A stretch of DNA of 64,000 nucleotides from Halomonas sp. SpR1. GTDB lineage: Bacteria; Pseudomonadota; Gammaproteobacteria; Pseudomonadales; Halomonadaceae. A program made the position numbers and the translations under genes. The notes below the pieces were generated by a model that saw only the letters and a program-made list of their open reading frames with translations, was not told the origin of the DNA and did no database searches. Shown here piece after piece: positions 19,222-29,888 of the stretch; position 1 is the stretch's first letter; the number at the start of each line of letters is the position of its first letter. The DNA lies in contig NZ_JAUAMB010000002.1 of the NCBI RefSeq assembly GCF_031010175.1, positions 124,001 to 188,000 on the forward strand, written 5' to 3'.

Positions 19222-19331
19222 GGTTTGGCTCCTGGCTATGTGGTTGCGCTAGTGCAACTTCAAAAACATTGCACTGCAAGCAGTAGACATTGAAAGCAAT
19301 AAAGGAGTGTAGCGAAAGCGGCTAAACGTGC

Positions 19332-19377
19332 CTATGTTGGCTGTTTATTGAGATCTATGTTGGTTATTTGTTGAGGA
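19332..19377 (+). repeat. Imperfect 23-bp tandem duplication upstream of yceD
   Basis: Two copies, 19332-19354 and 19355-19377, both begin CTATGTTGG and end near TTGAG. They sit between maf and yceD. The word CTATGTTG occurs a third time at the yceD start codon (19440-19447). The role is unknown. Confidence 0.75.
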
Positions 19378-19402
19378 AGCTATGAAAAATATACTGACAG
19401 CT

Positions 19403-19431
19403 TTGACACCGGCAGGGGGAGTGCCTATCAT
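19403..19431 (+). promoter_or_regulatory. Strong sigma-70 promoter for yceD-rpmF-plsX, implying a near-leaderless mRNA
   Basis: A perfect -35 TTGACA (19403-19408), a 17-base spacer and -10 TATCAT (19426-19431). Transcription would begin near 19438, about 3 bases before the yceD ATG at 19441, leaving no room for a ribosome binding site. Confidence 0.75.
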
Positions 19432-19440
19432 TGCGCGCCT

Positions 19441-19971
19441 ATGTTGACCTCACAACTCCCCAGTCGGGTGGAGCCTTATAAGCTCGCAGCCCGCCACGAA
19501 CGAATCGAAGGCTTGGTAGCGCTTGATAAGCTGCCGCGCCTTGCCGAAGAAGCGGGTGTCCAAACCGGCGACTGTCATGTCGTGCTCGAGTTTGGCGTCG
19601 ATGCTCAAGGTCGTCGTGAAATTCGTGGCCACTTGCAAGCGACGTTGGCGCTTGCCTGTCGACGCTGCCTGGTGCCGCTGCCTCAAGAGGTGAGCAGTGA
19701 CTTTCTGCTTGGAATGGTCACTGACGAAGCCTTAGCGGCCGAGTTGCCTGCTAGTCATGAACCGGTGCTGGTGGAAAAGGAACAGCTGGATCTGCTGACG
19801 GTGATTGAGGATGAGTTGATTCTCAGTCTGCCCCAGGTGGTCTATCACGATGAAGCCGAATGTCATGTCTCGGCGGAGCAGCTGGTCAGCAAAACAGAAG
19901 GCGCGGCGTCAGAAACAGCGCCAGCGACGAACCCTTTCGCGGTGCTAAATGTCTTGAAAGGCAAAAAATAA
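19441..19971 (+). CDS. yceD: YceD/DUF177 family protein (23S rRNA accumulation protein)
   Basis: YceD is linked to 23S rRNA accumulation and is cotranscribed with ribosomal protein L32. The 176-residue product begins MLTSQLPSRVEPYKLA, aligning with the E. coli LP..LDP start, and has CRRCLVPL (the conserved Cys pair), VIEDELILSLPQVVYHD and the family ending NPFAVLNVLKGKK. The start is fixed by homology, yet no ribosome binding site precedes it, and the promoter is only 10 bases upstream. A 21-codon frame (ATG 19382 to TGA 19447) overlaps the start codon and could couple translation if an upstream promoter is also used. Confidence 0.92.
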   Translation: MLTSQLPSRVEPYKLAARHERIEGLVALDKLPRLAEEAGVQTGDCHVVLEFGVDAQGRREIRGHLQATLALACRRCLVPLPQEVSSDFLLGMVTDEALAAELPASHEPVLVEKEQLDLLTVIEDELILSLPQVVYHDEAECHVSAEQLVSKTEGAASETAPATNPFAVLNVLKGKK

Positions 19972-20006
19972 GCACCCTTTACCTTAATACCTTGGAGTAA
20001 ACACCC

Positions 20007-20177
20007 ATGGCAGTTCAACAGAACCGTAAAACCCGTTCCAAGCGCGGCATGCGTCGTAGCCACGATGCGCTGACCGCTCCGACGCTGTCTCAGGACAAAG
20101 AAACAGGTACCACTCACCTGCGTCACCACGTTTCACCAGACGGTTTTTACCGTGGCCGTAAAGTGGTTGAGGTATAA
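20007..20177 (+). CDS. rpmF: 50S ribosomal protein L32
   Basis: Small basic protein of the large ribosomal subunit, 56 residues, beginning [20 protein letters not shown] and containing [17 protein letters not shown]. It has no Cys, so it is the zinc-independent form. GGAG at 19994-19997 is well placed before ATG 20007. It lies 35 bases after yceD and before plsX, the standard order linking ribosome and fatty-acid synthesis genes. Confidence 0.97.
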   Translation: MAVQQNRKTRSKRGMRRSHDALTAPTLSQDKETGTTHLRHHVSPDGFYRGRKVVEV

Positions 20178-20220
20178 GCCTCAATTGCATTATTAAGCGG
20201 CTAAACGGGCTCAGTGTGGT

Positions 20221-21276
20221 ATGCGCTTAGCGATTGATGTGATGGGGGGTGACCAAGGCCCTCATGCGATTATCGCAGGCTCTGCTAGGGCAGTGGTAGA
20301 ACACCCCAGCCTTGAACTGATTCTGTTTGGCCCGCGTCAGCAGATTACTGCTGAGCTTTCGCGCTTGCCGCAGCCTCTGGCTGCGGCAGCGTCACGTTTG
20401 GTGGCGCGTGATTCCCCCGATAGTGTGTTGCCAGGGGCAACGGCTGCCTGGGCGTTGCGTAGAGGCCAGGCGACCAGTATGGCGCGCATGCTGCGTTGTG
20501 TCGCCCAGGGCGAAGCAGTGGCTGGTGTAAGCGCGGGCAATACGGCGGCGCTTGTGGCTTTGGCCAGGCGCGAGCTGGGTATGGTCGAGGGGATCTCTCG
20601 CCCGGCGATCAGCACCGCAATCCCCGCGCGGCAAGGGCGCCGCTGTTATCTATTGGATTTAGGCGCCAATGTGGATTCGCCTGCCCACCGGTTGGTCGAT
20701 TTTGCGCAGATGGGGGCAGCGATGGCGCAGTGTGTCGATGGCACGGCGGTGCCGCGTGTGGCACTACTTAATGTTGGCGCAGAAGCCACCAAGGGGAGTG
20801 TTAGCGTGCGTGAAGCTGACCGCCTGCTGCGCGAGTATGCCAATGGTAGTGCTTTCGACTATCGGGGCTATGCTGAAGGTGGCGATCTGTTTAAAGGTCA
20901 GCTTGATGTGGTGGTGTGTGATGGCTTTGTGGGCAATGCTGTCCTGAAGGCCAGCGAAGGTTTGACGAGTATGCTGGTTGAGCGCGTGCAGATGGCTTTT
21001 GAGTCGCGTCTTAGTGGGCGTTTAGCAAGCCTACTGGCCAAACCTGTGTTAAAGCGCTTGAAGCAAGAGCTTGACCCCGTACGTTACAACGGGGCCAGTT
21101 TGCTAGGGTTGCGTGGTATCGTGGTGAAAAGTCACGGCAGTGCTCATGCCGATGGTTTCTACTACGCTATCCGGCGCGCCCTGAAGGAAGTAGAGCATAA
21201 TTTGCCTGCGCGGATCGCAGGTCGCTGGCAGGCGTCATCCCAAGCACTGTCGAGTGCAGGCGATGGCGCAGGCTAG
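20221..21276 (+). CDS. plsX: Phosphate acyltransferase PlsX
   Basis: Peripheral membrane enzyme that makes acyl-phosphate from acyl-ACP, the first step of phospholipid synthesis by the PlsX/PlsY route. The 351-residue product begins MRLAIDVMGGDQGPHAIIAG and shows GVSAGNTAALVALARRELG, RPAISTAIPA, LDLGANVDSPAHRLVDFAQMG and DVVVCDGFVGNAVLKASEG, all family signatures. Length is normal. ATG 20221 has only a weak upstream ribosome binding site, so coupling to rpmF translation is possible. The next gene is fabD; fabH, which follows plsX in E. coli, is absent here. Confidence 0.96.
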   Translation: MRLAIDVMGGDQGPHAIIAGSARAVVEHPSLELILFGPRQQITAELSRLPQPLAAAASRLVARDSPDSVLPGATAAWALRRGQATSMARMLRCVAQGEAVAGVSAGNTAALVALARRELGMVEGISRPAISTAIPARQGRRCYLLDLGANVDSPAHRLVDFAQMGAAMAQCVDGTAVPRVALLNVGAEATKGSVSVREADRLLREYANGSAFDYRGYAEGGDLFKGQLDVVVCDGFVGNAVLKASEGLTSMLVERVQMAFESRLSGRLASLLAKPVLKRLKQELDPVRYNGASLLGLRGIVVKSHGSAHADGFYYAIRRALKEVEHNLPARIAGRWQASSQALSSAGDGAG

Positions 21277-21395
21277 CCATGATCAGCTAATAAATATTTA
21301 CTTTTTTTGCGGGTTTATAGGTGGCATCAGGATGTGCCAATAATCTCGCCTATCGCTCATATGAGCAAATGCCTACAAGAGCAAAGGTGAACGAC

Positions 21396-22355
21396 ATGTC
21401 TCAACCCCTTGCCCTCATTTTTCCCGGGCAGGGCTCTCAGCAGCTTGGAATGCTGCGAGAGCTTGCCGAGCGCTATAGTGTGGTGGGAACGACATTTGAG
21501 GAAGCGTCGGATGCTTTGGGCTACGATTTGTGGAAAGTCGTCCAGGAAGGCCCCGAGGAGTCGCTTAATGCAACCGCTTGCACCCAGCCTGCACTACTCT
21601 CCGCAAGTGTCGCTATTTGGCGCGTGTGGCAAGAGCTAGAAGGGCCTCGGCCAACGGTTATGGCGGGCCATAGCCTGGGTGAATACAGTGCTATGGTGTG
21701 TGCGGGCGTCATGAGCTTTGCTGAAGGCGTTAACTTGGTACGTTTGCGTGGAGAAGCCATGCAGGCGGCCGTGCCCGCTGGTGAAGGCGGCATGGCGGCG
21801 ATTCTGGGTTTAGCAGACGATGCGGTTGAAGCCGCCTGTGAAAAGGCTGCCCAGGGCGATACTGTTTCAGCTGTCAACTACAATTCCCCAGGACAAGTGG
21901 TGATAGCGGGCTCCAAAGTGGCCGTCGAGCGGGCTGTTGTTGCTTGCCAAGAGGCCGGGGCCAGGCGCGCCATGGCACTACCGGTTTCCGTGCCCTCGCA
22001 CTGCGCGCTAATGCGTCCTGCGGCTGAGCGACTGGCTGAGGCTATACAAGCCATTGAGCTGCGGGCGCCGCGCTACACGGTGATCCAAAATGTCGATGCT
22101 CAAGCCCATGCCGACACTGCAACATTGAGTCGGCGCCTGATTGAACAGCTTTATCAGCCGGTGCGCTGGAGCGCCTGTGTTGAGGCAATGGCGGATCAAG
22201 GCGTGGAGGTATTTATTGAGTGCGGGCCAGGAAAGGTGTTGACTGGCCTCAATAAGCGTATCGTGAAAGGTAGCAAAGGATTGGCAGTGAATGATCCTGA
22301 CAGCCTGGAGGCTGCGCTTGAGCTGGCGCGTGAAACCTTGGCTGATAAGGCGTGA
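21396..22355 (+). CDS. fabD: Malonyl-CoA:ACP transacylase FabD
   Basis: Transfers malonyl from CoA to acyl carrier protein for type II fatty-acid synthesis; cytosolic. The 319-residue product begins MSQPLALIFPGQGSQQLGML and has the active-site GHSLGEYSAMVCAG (Ser about 92), VNYNSPGQVVIAG, and SVPSHCALMRPA with the catalytic His. ATG 21396 follows AAAGGTG. A longer frame reaches GTG 21321 but reads through an untypical 25-residue extension. It is followed by fabG. Confidence 0.96.
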   Translation: MSQPLALIFPGQGSQQLGMLRELAERYSVVGTTFEEASDALGYDLWKVVQEGPEESLNATACTQPALLSASVAIWRVWQELEGPRPTVMAGHSLGEYSAMVCAGVMSFAEGVNLVRLRGEAMQAAVPAGEGGMAAILGLADDAVEAACEKAAQGDTVSAVNYNSPGQVVIAGSKVAVERAVVACQEAGARRAMALPVSVPSHCALMRPAAERLAEAIQAIELRAPRYTVIQNVDAQAHADTATLSRRLIEQLYQPVRWSACVEAMADQGVEVFIECGPGKVLTGLNKRIVKGSKGLAVNDPDSLEAALELARETLADKA

Positions 22356-22413
22356 CCAGGGAGTGGTGTATTTCGCTATCCTTGCTTGATTACACGGTTA
22401 GAGGCAGAACGTT

Positions 22414-23157
22414 ATGACGCAAGAGAGTAGAGTTGCTCTGGTAACAGGAGCGAGTCGCGGTATTGGGCAGGCCATTGCGCATGAGCTGGGTCGTCAAGGC
22501 CGTATTGTCATCGGTACTGCGACCAGCGAGTCAGGTGCTGAGAAAATTGATGCCGATTTGAAAGAGCACGGCATTGAAGGGGCGGGTATGTGTCTTAATG
22601 TGACCGACCAAGCCAGCATCGACAGCGTGTTGAAAACCATTGCTGAGCGCTTTGGTGCGCCGACTATTTTGGTTAACAATGCCGGTATCACTCGTGACAA
22701 TTTGCTGATGCGAATGAAAGAGGATGAGTGGGACTCCGTTATGGATACCAACTTGAAATCTGTCTATCGTGTTAGCAAGGCGTGCCTGCGGGGTATGACC
22801 AAGGCGCGTTTTGGGCGTATTGTGTCAATCAGTTCTGTGGTGGCAACCATGGGCAACTTGGGTCAAACTAACTATGCTGCAGCCAAGGCCGGTATGGAAG
22901 GTTTCAGCCGAGCACTGGCGCGTGAGGTCTCCTCTCGTGCTATCACGGTCAACGCAGTGGCGCCGGGCTTTATTGCGACTGATATGACCGAAGCACTACC
23001 CGAAGCACAGCATGAGATGTTGCTTAAACAAATTCCGCTGGCCCGCTTAGGGGCGCCGGAAGAGATCGCCGCAGCGGTAGGCTTTTTGACCAGTGATGCA
23101 GCCGGTTATATTACCGGCGAGACGCTTCACGTGAATGGCGGCATGAATATGCGTTGA
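22414..23157 (+). CDS. fabG: 3-oxoacyl-ACP reductase FabG
   Basis: NADPH-dependent reductase of the fatty-acid elongation cycle, a tetrameric short-chain dehydrogenase. The 247-residue product has the cofactor motif [13 protein letters not shown] (about 10-22), [11 protein letters not shown], the catalytic Ser in [15 protein letters not shown], the Y-A-A-A-K catalytic pair ([12 protein letters not shown]) and the C-terminal [15 protein letters not shown]. Position between fabD and acpP identifies it as the housekeeping FabG among many similar enzymes. Confidence 0.97.
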   Translation: MTQESRVALVTGASRGIGQAIAHELGRQGRIVIGTATSESGAEKIDADLKEHGIEGAGMCLNVTDQASIDSVLKTIAERFGAPTILVNNAGITRDNLLMRMKEDEWDSVMDTNLKSVYRVSKACLRGMTKARFGRIVSISSVVATMGNLGQTNYAAAKAGMEGFSRALAREVSSRAITVNAVAPGFIATDMTEALPEAQHEMLLKQIPLARLGAPEEIAAAVGFLTSDAAGYITGETLHVNGGMNMR

Positions 23158-23281
23158 TGGCCTTGGGCCTGGCGGTTGCGTCGATCCAAGGGCGTCTATA
23201 AACTACCCCGCAGCTTTTGGCTTGCGGTTTCCAAATAGCTGGTTATCAAAAACGGCTAATGTGAACGACTGGAGTAGGTTA

Positions 23282-23515
23282 ATGAGTACTATTGAAGAGC
23301 GCGTGAAGAAAGTTGTAGCAGAGCGCCTGAACGTTAAAGAAGAAGACATCCAAAACAGCTCTTCTTTTACAGAAGACTTGGGTGCTGATTCCCTCGACAC
23401 CGTTGAGCTGGTAATGGCTTTGGAAGAGGAATTCGATACTGAAATTCCTGATGAAGAAGCTGAGAAAATCACCACGGTTCAAGAAGCCATCGATTACGTG
23501 AACGCCCACCAGTAA
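23282..23515 (+). CDS. acpP: Acyl carrier protein
   Basis: Carries growing acyl chains on 4'-phosphopantetheine. The 77-residue acidic product begins [20 protein letters not shown] and has the modification site [18 protein letters not shown] (Ser 37 in the usual numbering). ATG 23282 is the canonical start. The frame runs further upstream to 23222 but that part is not ACP-like. A terminator follows directly, which fits the high, separate expression usual for acpP. Confidence 0.98.
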   Translation: MSTIEERVKKVVAERLNVKEEDIQNSSSFTEDLGADSLDTVELVMALEEEFDTEIPDEEAEKITTVQEAIDYVNAHQ

Positions 23516-23564
23516 GGGCTGCGTCGATGCATCGAACCAGGGTGGGGTGCTAGTCACCCGCCTT

Positions 23565-23595
23565 AAAAGCCGTCCTTTCCCAGGGCGGCTTTTTT
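23565..23595 (+). terminator. Intrinsic terminator after acpP
   Basis: Stem AAAAGCCGTCC / GGGCGGCTTTT with one G-T pair and a 7-base loop, followed by a run of T. It separates acpP from fabF. Confidence 0.88.
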
Positions 23596-23707
23596 GCTTT
23601 GCAGCCACAATGCTTATAACGTTCAATCTCCGTTATACTGTTGACCAAATTTAAGCAGCAAATGACCCGAGTGGGTCGCGTCACCATGGATGCCTGGAGG
23701 AAAGCTA

Positions 23708-24946
23708 ATGGCACGGAAAAGGGTAGTGGTAACTGGGTTAGGCCTGGTGACCCCAGTGGGTAATAGCGTTGATGAGTCGTGGGCCAACATTGTGGCCGGT
23801 AAAAGCGGTATTACGCCTATTGAGCATTTCGACACCAGCGGTTTTAACACCCGCTTTGGTGGGTCGATTAAAAATTTTGATATTGGCGAGTATCTGAACC
23901 CTAAAGATGCCCGCAAGATGGATCTGTTTATTCAGTACGGCATGGCGGCCGGTGCCCAGGCGGTAGCGGATTCGGGTATTGAGTGCACCGAAGAAAACGC
24001 CGACCGTATCGGTGTGGCTATCGGCTCAGGCATTGGTGGCTTACCCATGATTGAGCATAACCACACTGCATTGAATAAAGGCGGCGCGCGAAAGATATCG
24101 CCGTTCTTTGTGCCGGGTTCAATCATTAATATGATTTCAGGCAATATGGCGATCCAGCACGGCTTCAGAGGGCCTAATATCGCCATTACGACTGCCTGCA
24201 CCACGGGCACCCATAATATTGGCTACAGTGCACGCACGATTGCCTATGGCGATGCGGACGTCATGATCTGTGGTGGCGCGGAGATGGCCACTACGCCGTT
24301 GGGCCTGGGCGGCTTTTCAGCTGCCCGCGCACTCTCTACGCGCAATGATGATCCGGAAGCGGCAAGCCGCCCCTGGGATACCGACCGGGATGGTTTTGTG
24401 CTGTCCGACGGTGCGGGGGTGCTGGTGCTTGAAGAGTATGAGCATGCCAAGGCTCGGGGTGCCAATATCTACGCCGAGTTGGTGGGCTTTGGAATGAGCG
24501 ATGACGCTTATCATATGACTTCGCCCCCGGAAGATGGGCGTGGCGCAGCGCTCTCTATGCGTAATGCGATCAAAGATGCCCAGGTTGACGTCTCTGCGGT
24601 TCACTATATCAACGCCCACGGCACCTCCACCGCGGCAGGCGATCTGGCTGAAAGCCGTGCCATTGAGAACGTTCTGGGTGACGCTGCAAACAGCGTGGCA
24701 GTGAGCTCGACTAAGTCGATGATTGGCCACCTGCTGGGTGCCGCAGGGGCAGTGGAAGCGGTGTTTAGTATTTTGGCTATTCGTGATCAGATCGCGCCCC
24801 CCACGATTAATCTGGATAACCCACAGGAAGGCTGCAACCTGGACTATGTGCCGCATACCGCGCGGGATATGCGAATTGATATGGCGCTTTCGAACTCCTT
24901 CGGCTTTGGCGGCACTAACGGTTCGCTACTGTTTAAAAAGGTGTAG
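23708..24946 (+). CDS. fabF: Beta-ketoacyl-ACP synthase II FabF
   Basis: Condensing enzyme of fatty-acid elongation, also controlling unsaturated chain length at low temperature. The 412-residue product begins [20 protein letters not shown] and has the catalytic Cys in [13 protein letters not shown], His in [11 protein letters not shown] and His in [18 protein letters not shown], with the C-terminal [19 protein letters not shown] 23708 follows GGAGG, so the frame's start at 23690 is not used. It is separated from acpP by a terminator and 192 bases, and followed closely by pabC. Confidence 0.97.
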   Translation: MARKRVVVTGLGLVTPVGNSVDESWANIVAGKSGITPIEHFDTSGFNTRFGGSIKNFDIGEYLNPKDARKMDLFIQYGMAAGAQAVADSGIECTEENADRIGVAIGSGIGGLPMIEHNHTALNKGGARKISPFFVPGSIINMISGNMAIQHGFRGPNIAITTACTTGTHNIGYSARTIAYGDADVMICGGAEMATTPLGLGGFSAARALSTRNDDPEAASRPWDTDRDGFVLSDGAGVLVLEEYEHAKARGANIYAELVGFGMSDDAYHMTSPPEDGRGAALSMRNAIKDAQVDVSAVHYINAHGTSTAAGDLAESRAIENVLGDAANSVAVSSTKSMIGHLLGAAGAVEAVFSILAIRDQIAPPTINLDNPQEGCNLDYVPHTARDMRIDMALSNSFGFGGTNGSLLFKKV

Positions 24947-24952
24947 TTGGCT

Positions 24953-25765
24953 ATGTTGCCGCCTGCGTTATCTGATGATCAGCCGGTGCCGTTTGATGAT
25001 CGTGGGCTGGCGTATGGTGATGGCCTTTTTGAGACGGTGCTGTTGCGTAATGGTGCCCCCGTGCTGTGGCGCTACCATACGGCGCGTTTGGCGCAGGGCT
25101 GTCATCGGCTGGGGATGCCGCTACTTAGCCAGGAGGCGCTTGACGCCACTTGGCAAGGCGATTCCACAGCCGAATTTGAAGTGCTAAAGATTATACTGAC
25201 CCGGGGCAGCGGTGGGCGTGGCTATGCGATGCCGGATCAGGTCGTACCGCGCCTGCTTAGCCGACGAACGCCGTTTCAGCCCTCAGTTGAGCGCTGGCAG
25301 CAAGGAGTGACGGTTCGACTTTGTGACTTGCAGCTTGCCAGGCAGCCGCGGTTGGCAGGTATCAAGCATTTAAATCGACTGGAGAACGTACTGGCCCGCC
25401 AGGAGTGGCGCGATGCCGCTATTGCCGAAGGATTGCTCGCCGACAGTGAAGGTCTTGTGGTAGAAGCCACCAGCATGAATGTTTTTTGGCAGCAGGCCGG
25501 GGAGGTGTTTACACCTCTGCTTGACCAGTGCGGCGTGGCGGGAACGCTGCGTGCTGCACTGCTTGAACAAGGAGCTGTCGCTCAATCTTCGCTTTCGCTT
25601 GATCAACTCGCTGATGTCGAACGGCTATGGGTGGCCAACTCTGTCCAGGGGGTGTGGCCAGTCACTAAGCTACTTTCAGCGAATGGCTCGCTGCTGCGGC
25701 GCTGGTCGCTAAGACAGCCTGATCCGTTCCAGCGCTTGGCGCATCAGCTATTGGGTGTTGTTTAG
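24953..25765 (+). CDS. pabC: Aminodeoxychorismate lyase PabC
   Basis: PLP-dependent fold-type IV lyase that forms 4-aminobenzoate for folate synthesis. The 270-residue product shows FDDRGLAYGDGLFETVLLRN near the N-terminus, KIILTRGSGGRGY, the PLP Lys in LAGIKHLNRLENVLARQEW, and SMNVFW. Start: ATG 24953. An in-frame TTG at 24947, directly after the fabF stop, is nearer to AAGG at 24937-24940 and is possible. It sits between fabF and mltG exactly as in E. coli, which separates it from branched-chain or D-amino-acid aminotransferases of the same fold. Confidence 0.92.
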   Translation: MLPPALSDDQPVPFDDRGLAYGDGLFETVLLRNGAPVLWRYHTARLAQGCHRLGMPLLSQEALDATWQGDSTAEFEVLKIILTRGSGGRGYAMPDQVVPRLLSRRTPFQPSVERWQQGVTVRLCDLQLARQPRLAGIKHLNRLENVLARQEWRDAAIAEGLLADSEGLVVEATSMNVFWQQAGEVFTPLLDQCGVAGTLRAALLEQGAVAQSSLSLDQLADVERLWVANSVQGVWPVTKLLSANGSLLRRWSLRQPDPFQRLAHQLLGVV

Positions 25766-25827
25766 CGCCCCTGTTTTTTTGAGATATCGTTCGTTTAGAT
25801 ATCGCCCTGCAATTTTCTAGAGGTGTC

Positions 25828-26835
25828 ATGGTGAAACGGTTATTAACCGCCTTATTGGTGTTAGTGGTGGTCGGGGCTGCAGGTGCAGCAGGCGGTTATT
25901 TCTATTGGCAGAGCCGACTAGAGGCACCGCTTTCAATTGGTGAGCCAATGCTTTACCAAGTGCCATCTGGCGCAGGCTTTAATCAGGTCGTAGCACAATT
26001 GGAAGAGCAGGGCGTGCTGGAGGATGCCTGGGCGTTTCGTTTGCTAGCACGAATTGAGCCTGAACGTGTGCCTCGGCTGCGTACTGGCGAGTATCAGCTG
26101 TTGCCGGATATGAGCGGGCTGGAAATGATGGCTCTGTTAGGTAGTAATAAAGTGGTTACCTACTCGTTGACCATTCCTGAAGGATGGACTTTTCGGCAGA
26201 TGCGGGAGTTGCTCAATGCCGCGCCGAAACTCGAGCATCGTACCGCTGAGTTGAGTGATGCTGAAGTGATGACGCTTCTCGACCGAGAAGGCACCTTTCC
26301 AGAGGGCTGGTTCTTCCCTGATACCTATCGTTACCATCTGGGGATGAGTGACGTGGATATTCTGCGTCAATCATTGGAGCGGATGGAGCGCATTTTAGAA
26401 GAAGTATGGGAAGAGCGCGCGGATGACCTCACCATTGACTCCCCTTACGAGGCGTTGATTATGGCCTCCTTGATCGAGCGGGAAACCGGTGCGCCCGAGG
26501 AGCGGCGCGAAATAGCCGGTGTTTTCAAGCGTCGTATGGAGCAGGGCATGCGCCTGCAAACCGATCCAACCATTATTTACGGTATGGGGGAGCGTTACGA
26601 AGGGCGAATTACCCGCGCCGATATTCGCGAGGCTACGCCCTATAACACCTACGTGATTGACGGAATACCGCCTACGCCTATCGCTATGCCAGGACGCGAA
26701 TCGCTAGAGGCGGCGGTAAATCCATTGCCTGGCGAAACACTCTATTTCGTGTCTCGCGGCGATGGTACGCACCACTTCTCGCGCACGCTGCGGGAGCACA
26801 ACAACGCTGTTAATCGCTATATTCGTAACCGTTAA
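25828..26835 (+). CDS. mltG: Endolytic peptidoglycan transglycosylase MltG (YceG)
   Basis: Inner-membrane lytic transglycosylase that cuts nascent glycan strands and so sets their length. The 335-residue product has one N-terminal membrane segment (residues 4-27, LLTALLVLVVVGAAGAAGGY), a LysM-like part, and the YceG domain with IPEGWTFRQM, FPEGWFFPDTYRY, MASLIERETG (catalytic Glu), LQTDPTIIYGMG and PYNTYVIDGIPPTPI. Length and motifs are complete. It belongs to the pabC-mltG-tmk-holB run conserved in gammaproteobacteria. Confidence 0.95.
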   Translation: MVKRLLTALLVLVVVGAAGAAGGYFYWQSRLEAPLSIGEPMLYQVPSGAGFNQVVAQLEEQGVLEDAWAFRLLARIEPERVPRLRTGEYQLLPDMSGLEMMALLGSNKVVTYSLTIPEGWTFRQMRELLNAAPKLEHRTAELSDAEVMTLLDREGTFPEGWFFPDTYRYHLGMSDVDILRQSLERMERILEEVWEERADDLTIDSPYEALIMASLIERETGAPEERREIAGVFKRRMEQGMRLQTDPTIIYGMGERYEGRITRADIREATPYNTYVIDGIPPTPIAMPGRESLEAAVNPLPGETLYFVSRGDGTHHFSRTLREHNNAVNRYIRNR

Positions 26836-26880
26836 TCGTCGTGACCCATCAGCCAGTATTGATCGAGAACACCACAGTAA

Positions 26881-28520
<1,640 letters not shown>

Positions 28521-28573
28521 CGGTATTTAATCCTGTTCCCCACAGCTGTTCAAAACAGCTCAGCGAGGTCGTC

Positions 28574-28909
28574 ATGGCAACTCAGAAAGCGCTCTCTCTT
28601 ACCATTCCTGATGTGCCAACACTGCTTTCTGCCTATATGCCTTTTTTGGATCGTGGGGGAATGTTTGTGCCTACACAGACTTCCTATGCGCTTGGCCAGC
28701 AAGTCTTTTTACTGCTCACACTGCCGGGTGAAAGCGGACGTCTTTCGATCAGCGGCCAGGTGGTATGGGTGTCGCCAGAGGGGGTGAGTGGCCGCCGAAT
28801 GCCGGGCATTGGTCTACATTTCAGCCAGCAGGACTACCCTGTGCGTGACCGCATTGAGACACTGCTGGCCGGTCAATTGGATAAAGCGGCCCCATCGTTC
28901 ACGCTCTGA
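28574..28909 (+). CDS. pilZ: PilZ domain protein (type IV pilus PilZ-like)
   Basis: A 111-residue protein of the PilZ family. ATG 28574 follows GCGAGG; the longer frame from 28484 overlaps holB. It contains DRGGMFVPTQ, the SISGQVVWVSPEGVSGRRMPG core and PGIGLHFSQQD. The N-terminal R-x-x-x-R and D/N-x-S-x-x-G cyclic-di-GMP binding motifs are missing, as in P. aeruginosa PilZ, which works in type IV pilus assembly and also lies after holB. So c-di-GMP binding is not expected from sequence. No pilus genes are visible here. Confidence 0.88.
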   Translation: MATQKALSLTIPDVPTLLSAYMPFLDRGGMFVPTQTSYALGQQVFLLLTLPGESGRLSISGQVVWVSPEGVSGRRMPGIGLHFSQQDYPVRDRIETLLAGQLDKAAPSFTL

Positions 28910-29015
28910 ACGCCATTTTTATGCTCTATTTTTAAGATCTAGTTGTTATGGCCTATCTGTTTTGGCCCCCTTGTTTTGAACAGTCTGCTAGAACCCATTT
29001 ATTGTCGAGAGCCGT

Positions 29016-29846
29016 ATGTTTGTCGATTCACACTGTCACTTAGATCGTTTATCCGACCAGACCCATGGGGGCGATATTGCTGCCACCTTGGCAGCCGCCC
29101 GTGCTTCCCATGTCAATCAATTTCTTGCTGTGGCGGTTACGTTAGAAGATATGCCCCAGCTGGCGGCTATTGCCCGTGAACATCACGATGTAGTGATTTC
29201 GGCTGGCTTGCATCCCTTGCACCAAAGCGAGCATGAGCCTAGCGTCGCGGATATAAAAGAGGCCGCTGAGCGGTACGGCGCGGTGGCGATTGGTGAGACT
29301 GGCCTGGATTATCACTACCGTGACAGTGTGCCTGTCGAGATACAGCACGAGCGCTTCAAGCGTCACTTAATCGCCGCGCGGGAGCTGGAGCTGCCGGTGA
29401 TTATTCATACCCGTGAAGCCAAGCAGGAAACTCTGGCGCTGCTGCGTGAATATAGCGACCCACGGGTGGGGGGTGTATTACACTGTTTTACTGAAGACTT
29501 GGCGATGGCCCGTGAGGCGGTGCGGCTGGGTTTTTATATTTCGCTATCGGGCATTATTACATTTCGCAATGCAGCGTCGCTGCGTGAACTGGCCCGTCAA
29601 CTGCCGCTGGATCGCCTGTTGATTGAGACCGACAGCCCTTATTTGGCGCCTGTTCCTCATCGCGGTAAGCCCAATGAGCCCGCCTGGGTGGTACAAGTGG
29701 CGGAGTGCATTGCCCAGGAACGAGGCATCAGTGTCGATGAAGTGGCCATGCAGACGACCGTCAACTTTTATCAGCTCTTCCGTGCCGCGGCGCCTGATGC
29801 CCCGAAACACGTTAAAGAGGCGTTGGCTCAATCAGGGCTTGTATAG
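29016..29846 (+). CDS. TatD family metal-dependent hydrolase
   Basis: Metal-dependent deoxyribonuclease of the TatD/YcfH family, a TIM-barrel. The 276-residue product shows all metal ligands: DSHCHLD at the N-terminus, AIGETGLDYHY (Glu), VIIHTREA (His), VLHCFTED (His) and LIETDSPYLAP (Asp). Position after tmk-holB-pilZ matches ycfH of E. coli. TatD-type enzymes act as 3'-5' exonucleases in DNA repair, and the exact role of the YcfH branch is less clear. Confidence 0.92.
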   Translation: MFVDSHCHLDRLSDQTHGGDIAATLAAARASHVNQFLAVAVTLEDMPQLAAIAREHHDVVISAGLHPLHQSEHEPSVADIKEAAERYGAVAIGETGLDYHYRDSVPVEIQHERFKRHLIAARELELPVIIHTREAKQETLALLREYSDPRVGGVLHCFTEDLAMAREAVRLGFYISLSGIITFRNAASLRELARQLPLDRLLIETDSPYLAPVPHRGKPNEPAWVVQVAECIAQERGISVDEVAMQTTVNFYQLFRAAAPDAPKHVKEALAQSGLV

Positions 29847-29888
29847 CAGCCTGAGGCGCCTTGAATACGCTCAAACGAGGTGGGCGTT

